A stretch of DNA of 25,816 nt from a virus. The stretch spans positions 1 through 25,816 of the IMG/VR virus record IMGVR_UViG_3300040801_000328. The stretch is one strand, 5' to 3'. The translations under genes and the position numbers were made by a program. Under the pieces are notes generated by a model. It saw only the letters and a list, made by a program, of their open reading frames with translations. It was not told where the DNA came from and made no database searches. Positions 5,683 through 15,110 of this stretch are shown here, in pieces (position 1 is the stretch's first letter; every line of letters starts with the position of its first letter).

Positions 5683-7871
5683 TGTATATTTCCATTCCAA
5701 CATATGAATCTGGTAAATGGACTGAAACTGATTTTGAGACAAGAGAAAGTTTTAAAGAGTTTGTATTATCAATTTTTAAAGAACCTGGTCTTTATGAGTT
5801 TAACAATACATCTTTAATTTTTAACCAAGAGGCTATTAATTTTAATAAAGATGGATTTTATTGTTCAGCTCCTTTTAGGTCTACAGATTTTACAAGTTAT
5901 TGGAATGATCAAAAAAATAAATGCCGTGTGGGGGTTATCTATAAAGATGGTTCCCATACTTGGTATTTAACAAGAGATTACTATATGTGGTTAAACTTTC
6001 TTCCTATTTATGACAAGGAGGAAAAGAAGTATGGGTTTGCTAAGGTCAGAGATGCTCAGTATCATATGGCTTTATATGAACTACTTGCTGAACTTAGTTA
6101 TAAGCATTCTGCCATTTTAAAGAAACGTCAGATTGCTTCTTCTTACTTTCACATGGGTAAGATTATTAACACATATTGGTTTGAAGAGGGTAGCACTTGT
6201 AAGATAGGTGCTTCTCTAAAGGATTACATTAATGATAAAGGTTCATGGAAGTTTCTTGATGAATACAAAACATTTTTGAATGAGCATACTGCTTGGTATA
6301 GACCTAGTAATCCTGAAAAGGTTTTATTATGGCAACAGCAGATTGAAGTAAAAGTAGGTAATAGAAAAACATCCAGAGGTCTTAAGTCTAAGATACAAGG
6401 TGCATCTTTTGAAAAGAATGCTACAACAGGTGTAGGTGGACCTACAACAATCTTTTTTCATGAAGAGGCTGGTATTGCACCTAAAATGGATAAAACATAT
6501 GAGTACCTTAGACCTGCAATGTCTTCTGGTATGGTAACAACAGGTATGTTTATAGCTGCAGGTTCTGTAGGGGATCTTGATCAGTGTGAGCCTTTAAAAC
6601 AAATGATATTGAATCCTACAGCAAATGATATATATGCTGTAGAAACTGATTTAATGGACAAAGATGGCACTATTGGATTGGCTGGTTTATTTATTCCAGA
6701 GCAATGGTCTATGCCCCCTTATATTGATGATTACGGTAACTCTAAGATAGAAGAAGCACTTGATGCAATAAAAACAGAAAGAGCCCAATGGAAAGCTGAT
6801 TTAAGTCCTGAGCAATATCAATTACGTATTTCTCAGAAACCAACTAACATTGCTGAAGCTTTTGCTTATAGAAAAGAATCAGTATTTCCTCAAGGTATTT
6901 TATCACAACAACAAAAAAGAATTGAAGAGAAAGAATATGCATATGAGCATATAGAGCTTGAAAGAGTTAGTGATGGTATTCATGCAAAAAGATCTAATAA
7001 GTTACCTATATCAGAATTTCCATTAAGCAAAAAAGCACAAGATAAAACTGGATGTTTGGTTGTATGGGAAAGACCTGTTTCAAGTCCTGAGTTTGGTGCT
7101 TATTATGCATCTATTGACCCCGTATCAGAAGGTAAGACAACTACTTCAGATTCATTATGTAGTGTTATTGTATATAAAAACTCTGTTGAAATAACAAGAG
7201 AAGGTCCCCAAGGTCTTGAACGTTTTATAGAACCTGGTAAAATTGTAGCATCTTGGTGTGGTAGATATGATGATATTAATAAAACACATCAGCAATTAGA
7301 ATTGATTGTTGAATGGTATAATGCTTGGACTATTGTTGAGAATAACATATCATTATTTATACAACATATGATATCTAAAAAGAAACAAAAGTATCTTGTA
7401 CCAAAACAACAGATTATGTTTTTAAAAGATCTTGGTTCAAACAAATCTGTTTATCAAGAATATGGTTGGAAAAATACAGGGACTTTATTTAAAAATCACT
7501 TGATATCATATGCTATTGAATTTCTTAGAGAAGAAATAGATCAAGAACTAGATAATGATGGTAATATAATAAAAACAACTTTAGGTATAGAAAGAATACC
7601 AGATCCAATGTTATTAAAAGAAATGCTTGCATATTACCCTGGACTCAACGTGGATAGGCTTGTAACTTTTGCTGCATTAGTTGCTTTTGTTAGAATTCAA
7701 GAATCAAATAGAGGTTATTTAAGAAGAACTGAATCAGAATTGGGTGATTCCTTGGATAATTCAAAAAAATTCCATAAATTAAAGTATAGTCCGTTCAAGA
7801 ATATTGGAAGGACTAAAACTGCTAACGGTGGTCCAAAAGTAAAAAGATCAGCATATAAAAATTTTAGATAA
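5682..7871 (+). CDS. terL: Terminase large subunit (ATPase-nuclease)
   Basis: A 729-residue DNA-packaging motor. In the ATPase half, KKRQIASSY (147-155) stands where the Walker A loop is expected but lacks the GK[ST] ending, and TTIFFHEEAG (255-264) is a Walker B strand with His260 where Asp is usual, followed by E261-E262; GSVGD (295-299) may be the coupling motif. The RNase H-like nuclease half has D479 in YYASIDPVSEG, E553 in WTIVENN and an Asp near 658 in GLNVDRL, spaced as in other terminases. The C-terminal 40 residues are basic and may contact the portal. It directly follows the co-chaperonin and precedes the portal. Confidence 0.9.
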   Translation: MYISIPTYESGKWTETDFETRESFKEFVLSIFKEPGLYEFNNTSLIFNQEAINFNKDGFYCSAPFRSTDFTSYWNDQKNKCRVGVIYKDGSHTWYLTRDYYMWLNFLPIYDKEEKKYGFAKVRDAQYHMALYELLAELSYKHSAILKKRQIASSYFHMGKIINTYWFEEGSTCKIGASLKDYINDKGSWKFLDEYKTFLNEHTAWYRPSNPEKVLLWQQQIEVKVGNRKTSRGLKSKIQGASFEKNATTGVGGPTTIFFHEEAGIAPKMDKTYEYLRPAMSSGMVTTGMFIAAGSVGDLDQCEPLKQMILNPTANDIYAVETDLMDKDGTIGLAGLFIPEQWSMPPYIDDYGNSKIEEALDAIKTERAQWKADLSPEQYQLRISQKPTNIAEAFAYRKESVFPQGILSQQQKRIEEKEYAYEHIELERVSDGIHAKRSNKLPISEFPLSKKAQDKTGCLVVWERPVSSPEFGAYYASIDPVSEGKTTTSDSLCSVIVYKNSVEITREGPQGLERFIEPGKIVASWCGRYDDINKTHQQLELIVEWYNAWTIVENNISLFIQHMISKKKQKYLVPKQQIMFLKDLGSNKSVYQEYGWKNTGTLFKNHLISYAIEFLREEIDQELDNDGNIIKTTLGIERIPDPMLLKEMLAYYPGLNVDRLVTFAALVAFVRIQESNRGYLRRTESELGDSLDNSKKFHKLKYSPFKNIGRTKTANGGPKVKRSAYKNFR

Positions 7872-7873
7872 GT

Positions 7874-10627
7874 ATGAAAGTATTTAATGCAATGCAATTG
7901 AAGAACGGTGCTAAAGCTGATAGCGGGTATCCGTCAACTTCTAGCCTTACGCAACCAATACAGTTTTTACCTTCAAAAAAGAAAAATGAAGATTGGGCTG
8001 CTTGGAATTTAGATTGGCTTGAATTGCAAGGTATGCAGTTCTTAAAACAAAATTCTAGAAAGTTATTAAAGAATTATAAGCTTGCTAAAGGGATTATTGA
8101 TAAAACTGACTACATTGTAGAAGAGGATAATGATTATAAAGATTTAGTTGATGTATTAACTAAAGAAGATGAATCAGCACTAGAACTTAAGTTTTATCCA
8201 ATCATACCAAATGTTGTAAATGTACTATCAGGAGAATTTTCTAAAAGATATTCTAAAGTTCAGTTTAGAGCTGTAGATGATTTATCTTATAATGAAATGC
8301 TTGAACAAAAAAGAGCATTGGTTGAGGAAAATTTATTAGCAGATGCACAAGAAAAACTTTTATTCAGAATGATTGAAATGGGTGCCAACCCGGAAGATCC
8401 TGAATTTCAACAAAAACTTTCTCCAGAAAATCTTAAAACATTACCTGAAATAGAAGACTTCTTTTCTAAGGATTATAGAAGTATGGTTGAGGAATGGGCA
8501 TCTCATCAATTAAATGTTGATGAAGAAAGATTTAAAATGCAAGAATTAGAGGAACGTGCTTTCCGTGATATGCTTATTACGGACAGAGAGTTCTGGCATT
8601 TTAGAATGCTTGAGGATGATTATGAATTAGAATTATGGAACCCTGTTCTTACATTCTATCAAAAATCTCCAGATGCAAGATATATATCACAATCTAATTA
8701 TGCAGGTAAAATGGATCTTATGACCATTGCTGATGTGATAGATAAGTATGGTTATTTGATGAATCAAAAACAACTGGAATCTTTGCAGGAAATATATCCG
8801 GCAAAATCAGGTGCATATCAAGTGTCAGGTTATCAAAATGATGGGGCTTACTATGATCCTACTAAATCACATGAGTGGAATACCGGTTCTCCAAGTTTAG
8901 GTTATAGACAATTTGTTTCCAATTGGAATACTTCTCCTGAATATGGTGGTGATGTTATCAGCTCTATATTAAATGAGGGTGATGATATTACACACTGGGG
9001 TGAGGGATCCCTAATGAGAGTAACAACTGTATACTGGAAAACTCAACGTAAAGTAGGTCATCTTACTAAGATAACAGAAACAGGTGAAGTCATTCAAGAG
9101 ATTATTGATGAAACTTTTAAAGTAACAGAAAAACCTATATATGATGATTCATTGTTTAAGAATAAAAACAAAGAAACATTATTGCAAGGTGAACATATAG
9201 ATTGGATTTGGATTAATGAAACATGGGGTGGTGTTAAGATAGGACCAAACCTTCCAGCTTTTTGGAAATCTAATGCAAGTGATAATATTAATCCTATTTA
9301 TTTAGGGATTAATAAAAAGAAACCAGGTAGAGTACCTTTTCAATTTAAAGGTGACAATTCTTTATATGGTTGTAAATTACCTGTTGAAGGTAGAGTGTTT
9401 TCAGATAGAAACACAAGATCAACATCTTTAGTTGATTTAATGAAAGCTTATCAAGTAGGATATAACATGGTAAATAATCAAATAGCAGATATTCTGGTAG
9501 ATGAGTTAGGTACTATAATCATGTTTGATCAAAATGCTTTACCGCGTCATTCAATGGGTGAAGATTGGGGTAAAGGTAATTATGCTAAAGCATACACTGC
9601 TATGAAAGATTTTAGCATGTTACCATTAGATACATCTATTACTAATACTGAGAATGCTACAAACTTTAATCATTATCAAACTCTTAACATGGAGCAGACG
9701 GGTAGATTAATGTCACGTATTCAATTAGCTAATTATTTTAAACAACAAGCATTTGATGCAATTGGTGTTAATCCTCAAAGATTAGGTGCACCTATAGCAC
9801 AACAAACAGCAACAGGTGTTACGCAAGCATTAAATCAATCTTATGCTCAAACTGAAGTTTACTTTACACAGCATTCAGATCACCTTATGCCTAGAGTTCA
9901 CCAAATGAGAACTGATGTTGCACAGTATTATTATAGCAATAATCCAAGTGTAAGATTATCTTATATAAGTTCAGAAGCGGAGAAAGTTAACTTCACTATA
10001 AATGGAACGGATCTCTTGTTGAGAGACTTTAACGTATTTGCAACAACTAAGACAAATCATAGAGCTGTTCTAGATCAACTTAAACAATTAGCAATTACCA
10101 ATAATACTTCAGGTGCAAGTATTTATGATTTGGGTAATATAATCAAAGCTGATTCTATTGCTGAGGTAACTGATATACTAAAAGATGCTGAGGGTAAACA
10201 AGAAGCTCAAAGACAGCAAGAAATGCAACAACAACGTGAAATGCAAGAAAAGCAACTTAACGCAAGTGCTGAAGAACAAAAGCTTAAACGTGAATATGAT
10301 GCAATGGAAGCTGAAAAAGAACGCCAGAATGATTTAGAGGTTGCTCAAATTAGAGCTGCTGGCTATGGTTCTATGTCAGACATTAATGAAAATAAAATTA
10401 ATGATTTCCAAGATGAAATGGCAAACATTAGAGCTGATAGAAAGGATAGAGAAAAAATGGACTTTCAAAGACAACAAGCTACTTTAAAGAATTCTAATGA
10501 TCAAACAAAGCTTCAGATAGAAAGAGAAAAAATTGCAGCTCAAAAAGATATAGCTGATAAGCAGTTACAAATAGCAAGAGAGAATAAAAACAAATATGAT
10601 TTTAAAGATTCTAAGAAAGAAAAATAA
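7874..10627 (+). CDS. Portal protein with long C-terminal coiled coil
   Basis: A 917-residue protein immediately downstream of TerL (2-base gap), the usual portal position and near the large size seen in crAss-like phages. Residues 100-125 (LKFYPIIPNVVNVLSGEFSKR) resemble the conserved N-terminal portal segment; residues 470-560 contain the aromatic- and Asn-rich core. From about residue 750 to the end, runs of Glu, Gln, Lys and Ala form a very long coiled coil, likely the helical barrel or crown extending into the capsid. It would form the 12-mer ring through which DNA enters. No frameshift or truncation is visible. Followed by a 150-base gap with a hairpin and promoter-like motif. Confidence 0.85.
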   Translation: MKVFNAMQLKNGAKADSGYPSTSSLTQPIQFLPSKKKNEDWAAWNLDWLELQGMQFLKQNSRKLLKNYKLAKGIIDKTDYIVEEDNDYKDLVDVLTKEDESALELKFYPIIPNVVNVLSGEFSKRYSKVQFRAVDDLSYNEMLEQKRALVEENLLADAQEKLLFRMIEMGANPEDPEFQQKLSPENLKTLPEIEDFFSKDYRSMVEEWASHQLNVDEERFKMQELEERAFRDMLITDREFWHFRMLEDDYELELWNPVLTFYQKSPDARYISQSNYAGKMDLMTIADVIDKYGYLMNQKQLESLQEIYPAKSGAYQVSGYQNDGAYYDPTKSHEWNTGSPSLGYRQFVSNWNTSPEYGGDVISSILNEGDDITHWGEGSLMRVTTVYWKTQRKVGHLTKITETGEVIQEIIDETFKVTEKPIYDDSLFKNKNKETLLQGEHIDWIWINETWGGVKIGPNLPAFWKSNASDNINPIYLGINKKKPGRVPFQFKGDNSLYGCKLPVEGRVFSDRNTRSTSLVDLMKAYQVGYNMVNNQIADILVDELGTIIMFDQNALPRHSMGEDWGKGNYAKAYTAMKDFSMLPLDTSITNTENATNFNHYQTLNMEQTGRLMSRIQLANYFKQQAFDAIGVNPQRLGAPIAQQTATGVTQALNQSYAQTEVYFTQHSDHLMPRVHQMRTDVAQYYYSNNPSVRLSYISSEAEKVNFTINGTDLLLRDFNVFATTKTNHRAVLDQLKQLAITNNTSGASIYDLGNIIKADSIAEVTDILKDAEGKQEAQRQQEMQQQREMQEKQLNASAEEQKLKREYDAMEAEKERQNDLEVAQIRAAGYGSMSDINENKINDFQDEMANIRADRKDREKMDFQRQQATLKNSNDQTKLQIEREKIAAQKDIADKQLQIARENKNKYDFKDSKKEK

Positions 10628-10674
10628 ACTTTTTAGATAATTTTAAAAGAAAAAAAACATAGATAGCTATATAC

Positions 10675-10706
10675 TGCAAAAAATGGTAAATTCTTTTTGC
10701 ATTTTG
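10675..10706 (+). terminator. Hairpin after the portal gene
   Basis: TGCAAAAA (10675-10682) and TTTTTGCA (10694-10701) are perfect inverted repeats with an 11-base loop, followed by TTTTG. AT-rich arms make it a weak intrinsic terminator or an RNA structure that separates portal from the scaffold/capsid transcript. No other strong structure was seen in the 150-base gap 10628-10777 besides the motif at 10727. Confidence 0.4.
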
Positions 10707-10726
10707 TAAGTTTATTTATGAAAATG

Positions 10727-10739
10727 TTTTGTATATTAT
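10727..10739 (+). promoter_or_regulatory. Recurrent promoter-like motif TTTTGTATATTAT
   Basis: TTGTATATTAT at 10729-10739 lies 38 bases before the ATG of the scaffold gene (10778), and the 11-mer is identical to the copies at 388, 16312 and 17664. The following bases ATATGTAAG resemble those after the 16312 copy. It could allow extra expression of scaffold and capsid. A TTTTG at 10702-10706 is 25 bases upstream, longer than the 20-base spacing of the standard pattern. Confidence 0.5.
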
Positions 10740-10777
10740 ATATGTAAGAAAGATTAATTACAAAAACCAACAATATT

Positions 10778-12064
10778 ATGGCAACAGAAAGTAAAACAGT
10801 TGAGAGCAATGTAGCTCAAGTTGATATTGATTTAGATAGCTTATTTGATGGTGCAGCCGGAGCAGAAAGTGTTACGGTACCGGAAGAAAGCAAACCTAAA
10901 TCTATATTTAGCAAACCAGAAAAAGTAGACATGTCATTTGCAGATCCTGATTATAAAGAGGAGGATGACAAAGAAGCTGAAGCAAGTGGAGACACTGAAG
11001 AAAAATCAGAGTCTAAAGAAATTAGTGATGATGATAAAAAAGATGCAAAAGATTTTTTAGATGCATTTAATGATGAATCATCAGAAGAAGAAGAGAAAGA
11101 AGAAAAAGAAACAAGAGGAAGAAAAAAGATTTCTGGTATAAGTGATGTTTTTTCAAAGCTTATTAAAGAAGACAAAATTGTTCCTTTTGATGATGATAAA
11201 GATTTAGCAGACTATTCTGCTAAGGATTGGCAGGAGCTTATAGAAGCTAACTTGGAAGAAAAAGCAAATCAGGTTAGAAGAGAAACTCCTAAACAGTTCT
11301 TTGAAAGTTTACCACAAGAACTCCAAATTGCTGCACGTTATGTAGCTGATGGTGGTCAAGATTTAAAAGGTTTGTTTTCTACGTTAGCAGAAGCTGAGAC
11401 AAAGAAAAGCTTAGATGTTACCAAAGAAAAAGACCAAGAAATTATAATCAGTGACTACTTGCAAGCAACAGGCTACGGTAATGCTGAAGAGATTGCTGAA
11501 GAGATTGAGATCTGGAAAGATTTAGGAAAGCTTGAACAACAGGCTATGAAATTTAAACCTAAGTTGGACAAGATGCAAGAAAAAGTTTTAGCTAAAAAGC
11601 TAGAAGAACAAGAGATGCGTAAAGCACAACAGCAAAAAGCATCTCAACAGTATATGGAGAATGTGTATAACACATTAAAAGAAGGATCACTGGGTGATTT
11701 AAAAGTTGATAGAAAGACACAGTCTATGCTATATAACGGATTAGTTCAGCCTAGCTACCCTTCTGTTAGTGGAAAGAACACAAACTTGTTAGGTCATTTG
11801 CTTGAGAAGTATCAGTTTGTAGAACCAAACTATACTCTAATTTCTGAAGCACTATGGTTGTTATCTGATCCTGACGGATATAAGTCCAAGATCATGGATA
11901 AAGGAGCACAAAGTAGTGTTGAAAAAACAGTAAGAAAGCTAAAGACTGAGCAAGCTAATGCTGGAGGTTCCTCTCTTGGAGTAGATCAACGTGAAGAAGA
12001 AACAAAATCACGTTCTACAAAAAGAAAGATACCAAGAAGCAATAACATATTTAAAAGGTTTTAA
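10778..12064 (+). CDS. Probable capsid scaffolding protein
   Basis: A 428-residue, highly charged protein between portal and major capsid protein, the usual scaffold position. Residues 1-115 are low-complexity and acidic, with long Glu/Asp/Ser runs (for example around residues 59-80 and 98-111), followed by RGRKK (113-117). The middle (residues 140-300) is helical with coiled-coil character, and the C-terminus is basic (RSTKRKIPRS), consistent with an acidic-tail/basic-end scaffold binding the capsid interior. No protease motif was recognised, so its removal must involve another protein or simple release. Identity rests mainly on position and composition. Confidence 0.65.
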   Translation: MATESKTVESNVAQVDIDLDSLFDGAAGAESVTVPEESKPKSIFSKPEKVDMSFADPDYKEEDDKEAEASGDTEEKSESKEISDDDKKDAKDFLDAFNDESSEEEEKEEKETRGRKKISGISDVFSKLIKEDKIVPFDDDKDLADYSAKDWQELIEANLEEKANQVRRETPKQFFESLPQELQIAARYVADGGQDLKGLFSTLAEAETKKSLDVTKEKDQEIIISDYLQATGYGNAEEIAEEIEIWKDLGKLEQQAMKFKPKLDKMQEKVLAKKLEEQEMRKAQQQKASQQYMENVYNTLKEGSLGDLKVDRKTQSMLYNGLVQPSYPSVSGKNTNLLGHLLEKYQFVEPNYTLISEALWLLSDPDGYKSKIMDKGAQSSVEKTVRKLKTEQANAGGSSLGVDQREEETKSRSTKRKIPRSNNIFKRF

Positions 12065-12116
12065 TGAGTAAAACAATAATAAACAATAACAATTAACTAA
12101 ATAACAATTAACAATT

Positions 12117-13733
12117 ATGGCAACTCCTGTATTAAACAATGGAATTTTCCTTAGAGATACTGCTTACAAAGCAAGTTCTCACGTTGATTCTTATCACCTT
12201 ACCCAAATGCTTGGATCTTCTGAGCCTATGGATATGGGACCAGTTGATCTTTGGGCTATGACCCAGAAGGTAGAAATGCCTTTGTATCAAATGGCTTCTT
12301 TTGGTGGAAAGAACACAATCTTAGTAGATAACGCTCGTGGTGAGTACAAATGGCAAACGCCAATTGCACAAGACCTACCTTTTGTGGTAGCGGACATTGA
12401 GCCTACAAATGATGAAAAAGGTATTGACGGTACCACTTTTAAAATCAAAGTATCTAAAAGATCCTTTGGACACGGTGACATTATTACTTATGACAAGTAC
12501 AATGGTTTAGAATTATACATCACTGCAGATGATATTATCCCTGCTGGTGACGGATTTATCTATACTGTACAGCTTGTAAATAATAATAGCGCAGTATCAT
12601 TAGACAATGCTTACTTGGCACCAGGAACTAAATTCTTTAGAAAAGGTTCTGCACGTGGTGAGTATGGTGAAAGATTCTCAGACATTGAAACTGGATCTGG
12701 ATTCCGTGAGTTCTACAACTTTGTTGGTGGAGCTGAAGCACACGTACATTACTCTATTTCTAGCCGTGCTGATCTTATGATCAAAGGTGGTTTGAATGCT
12801 GATGGTACTGTACCTGTAACGGAGATTTGGAGAAACTTTGATGAGAGTAGAAATCCTTCTGTATCTTCTATTGAGCAATTAGTAGCATCAATGGGTAAAG
12901 CTGGTGCACGTGAAGCAATGGAAGATGGACGTTTGTCAAGAACGTTTGTTACTAACATGGAAGCTGCTCACTTGAGCAAAATTGCAAATGATATTGAAAC
13001 TTACCTAATGTGGGGTAAAGGTGGTAAAGTAAAACAAGATGGACCAGATGATATCAGATTATCTGTAGGTTTATGGTCTCAGTTGGATAACTCTTTCAAG
13101 AGAGTATACAACAAGTCTTCTTTCACTTTAGACATGTTCAAGTCTGAATTATACAACTTCTACCAAGGTAAAGTTGAATTTAAAGGACCGGACCCACAAA
13201 GACAATTGGTTGTACAAACTGGTATTGGTGGTATGCAATTAATCAACAAAGCTATTGCTGATGAAGTATATGGTTCTGGATTAGTTCAAAATGCTTCTGA
13301 TATTGGTGCTGTGAAAGGATCAGGAATGGATCTTGATTTTGGTTTTGCTTACACAAGCTTTACTATTCCTTTCTTGGCTAACGTTAAGTTTGTATTGAAC
13401 CCAGCGTTTGATAACTTACATACTAATGATGTTGAGAATCCATTAATTGATGGACGTCCATTAAGCTCTTACAGCTTCATCATCTTTGACGTAAGTGAGA
13501 ATGGAAATGATAACATTCACTTGTTGAAATTATCATGGGATAATCAACTTAAGTGGTTCTACCAAAATGGTACTATGGACTATATGGGAAGAACTCAAGG
13601 ATTTGCATCTTCAGGTAACTTTAATGGTTATAGAGTATACATGACTCAAACCATGCCAGCTATCTGGGTTAAAGATCCAACTAAAGTTCTTAAAATTGTA
13701 ATGAGAAACCCAGTTACTGGAGGATCATTCTAA
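12117..13733 (+). CDS. Major capsid protein
   Basis: A 538-residue protein placed directly after the probable scaffold and two genes after the portal. It starts MATPVLNNGIFLRDTAYKAS and continues with YHLTQMLGSSEPMDMGPVDLWAM; the middle has mixed beta/alpha segments and many Gly, compatible with an HK97-type fold. Compared with neighbours it uses more TTC, AAC, ATC and CGT codons, as expected for a very highly expressed gene. The leader before its ATG (AACAATTAACAATT) is A/T-rich. A strong terminator follows at 13745-13783. Fold assignment cannot be proven from sequence reading alone, but position, size and codon use make it likely. Confidence 0.75.
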   Translation: MATPVLNNGIFLRDTAYKASSHVDSYHLTQMLGSSEPMDMGPVDLWAMTQKVEMPLYQMASFGGKNTILVDNARGEYKWQTPIAQDLPFVVADIEPTNDEKGIDGTTFKIKVSKRSFGHGDIITYDKYNGLELYITADDIIPAGDGFIYTVQLVNNNSAVSLDNAYLAPGTKFFRKGSARGEYGERFSDIETGSGFREFYNFVGGAEAHVHYSISSRADLMIKGGLNADGTVPVTEIWRNFDESRNPSVSSIEQLVASMGKAGAREAMEDGRLSRTFVTNMEAAHLSKIANDIETYLMWGKGGKVKQDGPDDIRLSVGLWSQLDNSFKRVYNKSSFTLDMFKSELYNFYQGKVEFKGPDPQRQLVVQTGIGGMQLINKAIADEVYGSGLVQNASDIGAVKGSGMDLDFGFAYTSFTIPFLANVKFVLNPAFDNLHTNDVENPLIDGRPLSSYSFIIFDVSENGNDNIHLLKLSWDNQLKWFYQNGTMDYMGRTQGFASSGNFNGYRVYMTQTMPAIWVKDPTKVLKIVMRNPVTGGSF

Positions 13734-13744
13734 TATGTGCTAAT

Positions 13745-13783
13745 AAAGGGGAGGTGGGTTAAACCCCTCCCTTTTTATTTTTT
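13745..13783 (+). terminator. Intrinsic terminator after the capsid gene
   Basis: AAAGGGGAGG (13745-13754) pairs with CCTCCCTTTTT-side bases (13768-13775) to form about a 10-base stem, continued by a G:C pair inside, with loop around GGTTAA, followed by TTTTTATTTTTT. It is the strongest GC hairpin in the first half of the window and should stop transcription after the major capsid protein or leave readthrough for downstream genes. Confidence 0.8.
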
Positions 13784-13804
13784 AACCTTTTAAAATATAA
13801 TATT

Positions 13805-13963
13805 ATGGCACTTGGAAAATTAAAACAAGTTAATCAAGACAAGATTTTAGTTAAAGCAGAAAAAGCAGAACATGGTAAAGTTTCTTTTGCTCACTTAAAT
13901 GTTCTTGTTGATTACATTAATAAATTAGAAAAAAGAATTGAGGAGTTAGAAAATCCTGAATAA
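13805..13963 (+). CDS. 52-residue coiled-coil microprotein
   Basis: An ATG at 13805 opens 52 codons ending in TAA at 13963. Residues 1-30 are basic/polar (LKQVNQDKILVKAEKAEH), and residues 30-50 form a heptad-patterned helix (LNVLVDYINKLEKRIEELEN), suggesting an oligomerising coiled coil. It is isolated between two terminators (13745-13783 and 13984-14006) just after the capsid gene, with an AATATTATG leader like other genes here. Its clean codons and position argue for a real gene, perhaps a small head-decoration, fibre or assembly factor. Function unknown. Confidence 0.65.
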   Translation: MALGKLKQVNQDKILVKAEKAEHGKVSFAHLNVLVDYINKLEKRIEELENPE

Positions 13964-13983
13964 TTTTCAACTTAAATAACTAT

Positions 13984-14006
13984 AGTCAGGGTAAAACCTG
14001 ACTTTA
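13984..14006 (+). terminator. Intrinsic terminator after the 52-residue gene
   Basis: AGTCAGG (13984-13990) and CCTGACT (13997-14003) form a perfect 7-base-pair stem with a six-base loop, followed by TTA. The T-run is short, so termination may be partial. It separates the microprotein gene from the next leader. Confidence 0.6.
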
Positions 14007-14016
14007 GAAATATTAA

Positions 14017-14064
14017 TAATAATTGTACATAATTATGTACTTTTGAGTTGAATAACAATTATTA
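14017..14064 (+). promoter_or_regulatory. Nested inverted repeats in the leader of the 338-residue gene
   Basis: A perfect 16-base palindrome GTACATAATTATGTAC (14025-14040) lies within a larger inverted repeat with 10-base arms TAATAATTGT (14017-14026) and ACAATTATTA (14055-14064). A TACTTTTG (14038-14045), matching the Bacteroidota -7 pattern TAnnTTTG, overlaps the right half of the palindrome, but no TTG is found 20 bases upstream. The layout suggests an operator over a promoter, or an RNA hairpin controlling translation of the gene at 14084. Confidence 0.5.
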
Positions 14065-14083
14065 ATTTTAAAACCAAAGAAAA

Positions 14084-15100
14084 ATGAGTGATTACACTAT
14101 TGTAGAAAAGTATCAGCAGAATAAAAATTCAGCTATTGCAATCAGACCATTTTTTAATCCTAATAAAGATAATATGGGATTACAAAATTATGGAATGGCT
14201 TTGCATGAAGGTGTTTGGCATGAAGAGTCTTTAGCATGTCTAGAAATGAATGGAGTTAAAAGATATCTTACTGGGTTAAATGAATTTGCACCAGAAGTTA
14301 AAAGATTATCTCCTGGAGACAGAGAAGTTAAGGTTAAAGAAATAAGAAATACTGTAGCACAGTTAGAAGCAGAATTAGCTGCTAATGTTATAGATCCTGA
14401 AGATAAAGATTTCTGGAATAAAGTAACATTACTTAAACCAGATAATGATGCTTTTTGGTCTAAGATATCTTTAAGATGTGGTAATGATCCAGTGTTTTTG
14501 GATCCTGCAACAGACTCTTATGATTTAATTAAAATTTATGCTATTAATGCTGGAGGTTTTGCTATGGTGGCTAGAACATTAAAAGAAGCAAAAAAAGCAA
14601 TTAATGCACCTAAGTTTTATTTAGACCAATTGGAAGAAACTATTAGTGAAAGAACTGAATATACTAAACTTAGAAACAGAGCTCTTTCTGAACTACAAAA
14701 GTTATATGATACAGATGTTACTAAGCTAATGTATGTTGCTAAAAGTGTTGATGTGGAAAGTGTACAATACACTAAGTCAACACCTAATGACATCATGTAT
14801 GAAAATATGGACATGTATATAAATGGTGAAGGTGCAGAATCTAACAAAAAAAGAGCAGCTCAATCTTTCTTAGATGCTGCTAAAGATTCTATGGAAAATC
14901 TTAAAGTAAGAGCGTTGGTTAAAGATGCTATGTACTATAGATTTTTAGTACCTAAATCTTCAGGATGGATTGAAACAATGGATAGTTCAGAAAAACTAGG
15001 TAAAAGATCTAGTGAAGTAATTGAATATCTAAAAGATCCAGGAAATGAAGATACATTATTAAGTTTATTGTCCAAGGTTGAACCATATTGGAACTCATAA
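14084..15100 (+). CDS. Probable virion protein, unknown
   Basis: A 338-residue, probably soluble protein with no signal peptide or membrane segment. It contains several mixed alpha/beta stretches: residues 90-125 are helical and acidic, 160-215 helical with many Lys/Glu, and the last 90 residues alternate helices. I recognise no family. It follows the capsid region and directly precedes the ring/connector gene (10-base gap), so it probably belongs to head completion or the head-tail junction. Its leader carries the nested inverted repeats at 14017-14064, suggesting separate control. Confidence 0.75.
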   Translation: MSDYTIVEKYQQNKNSAIAIRPFFNPNKDNMGLQNYGMALHEGVWHEESLACLEMNGVKRYLTGLNEFAPEVKRLSPGDREVKVKEIRNTVAQLEAELAANVIDPEDKDFWNKVTLLKPDNDAFWSKISLRCGNDPVFLDPATDSYDLIKIYAINAGGFAMVARTLKEAKKAINAPKFYLDQLEETISERTEYTKLRNRALSELQKLYDTDVTKLMYVAKSVDVESVQYTKSTPNDIMYENMDMYINGEGAESNKKRAAQSFLDAAKDSMENLKVRALVKDAMYYRFLVPKSSGWIETMDSSEKLGKRSSEVIEYLKDPGNEDTLLSLLSKVEPYWNS

Positions 15101-15110
15101 ACAATAAATA

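Noticed and set aside
11111-11130. AT-hook in the scaffold (RGRKK)
   Set aside because: Only a single RGR core in a charged low-complexity region, without the Pro-flanked hook pattern.
10951-11175. A Ser/Phe-rich - strand ORF
   Set aside because: It is the reverse reading of the acidic Glu/Asp repeats of the scaffold.
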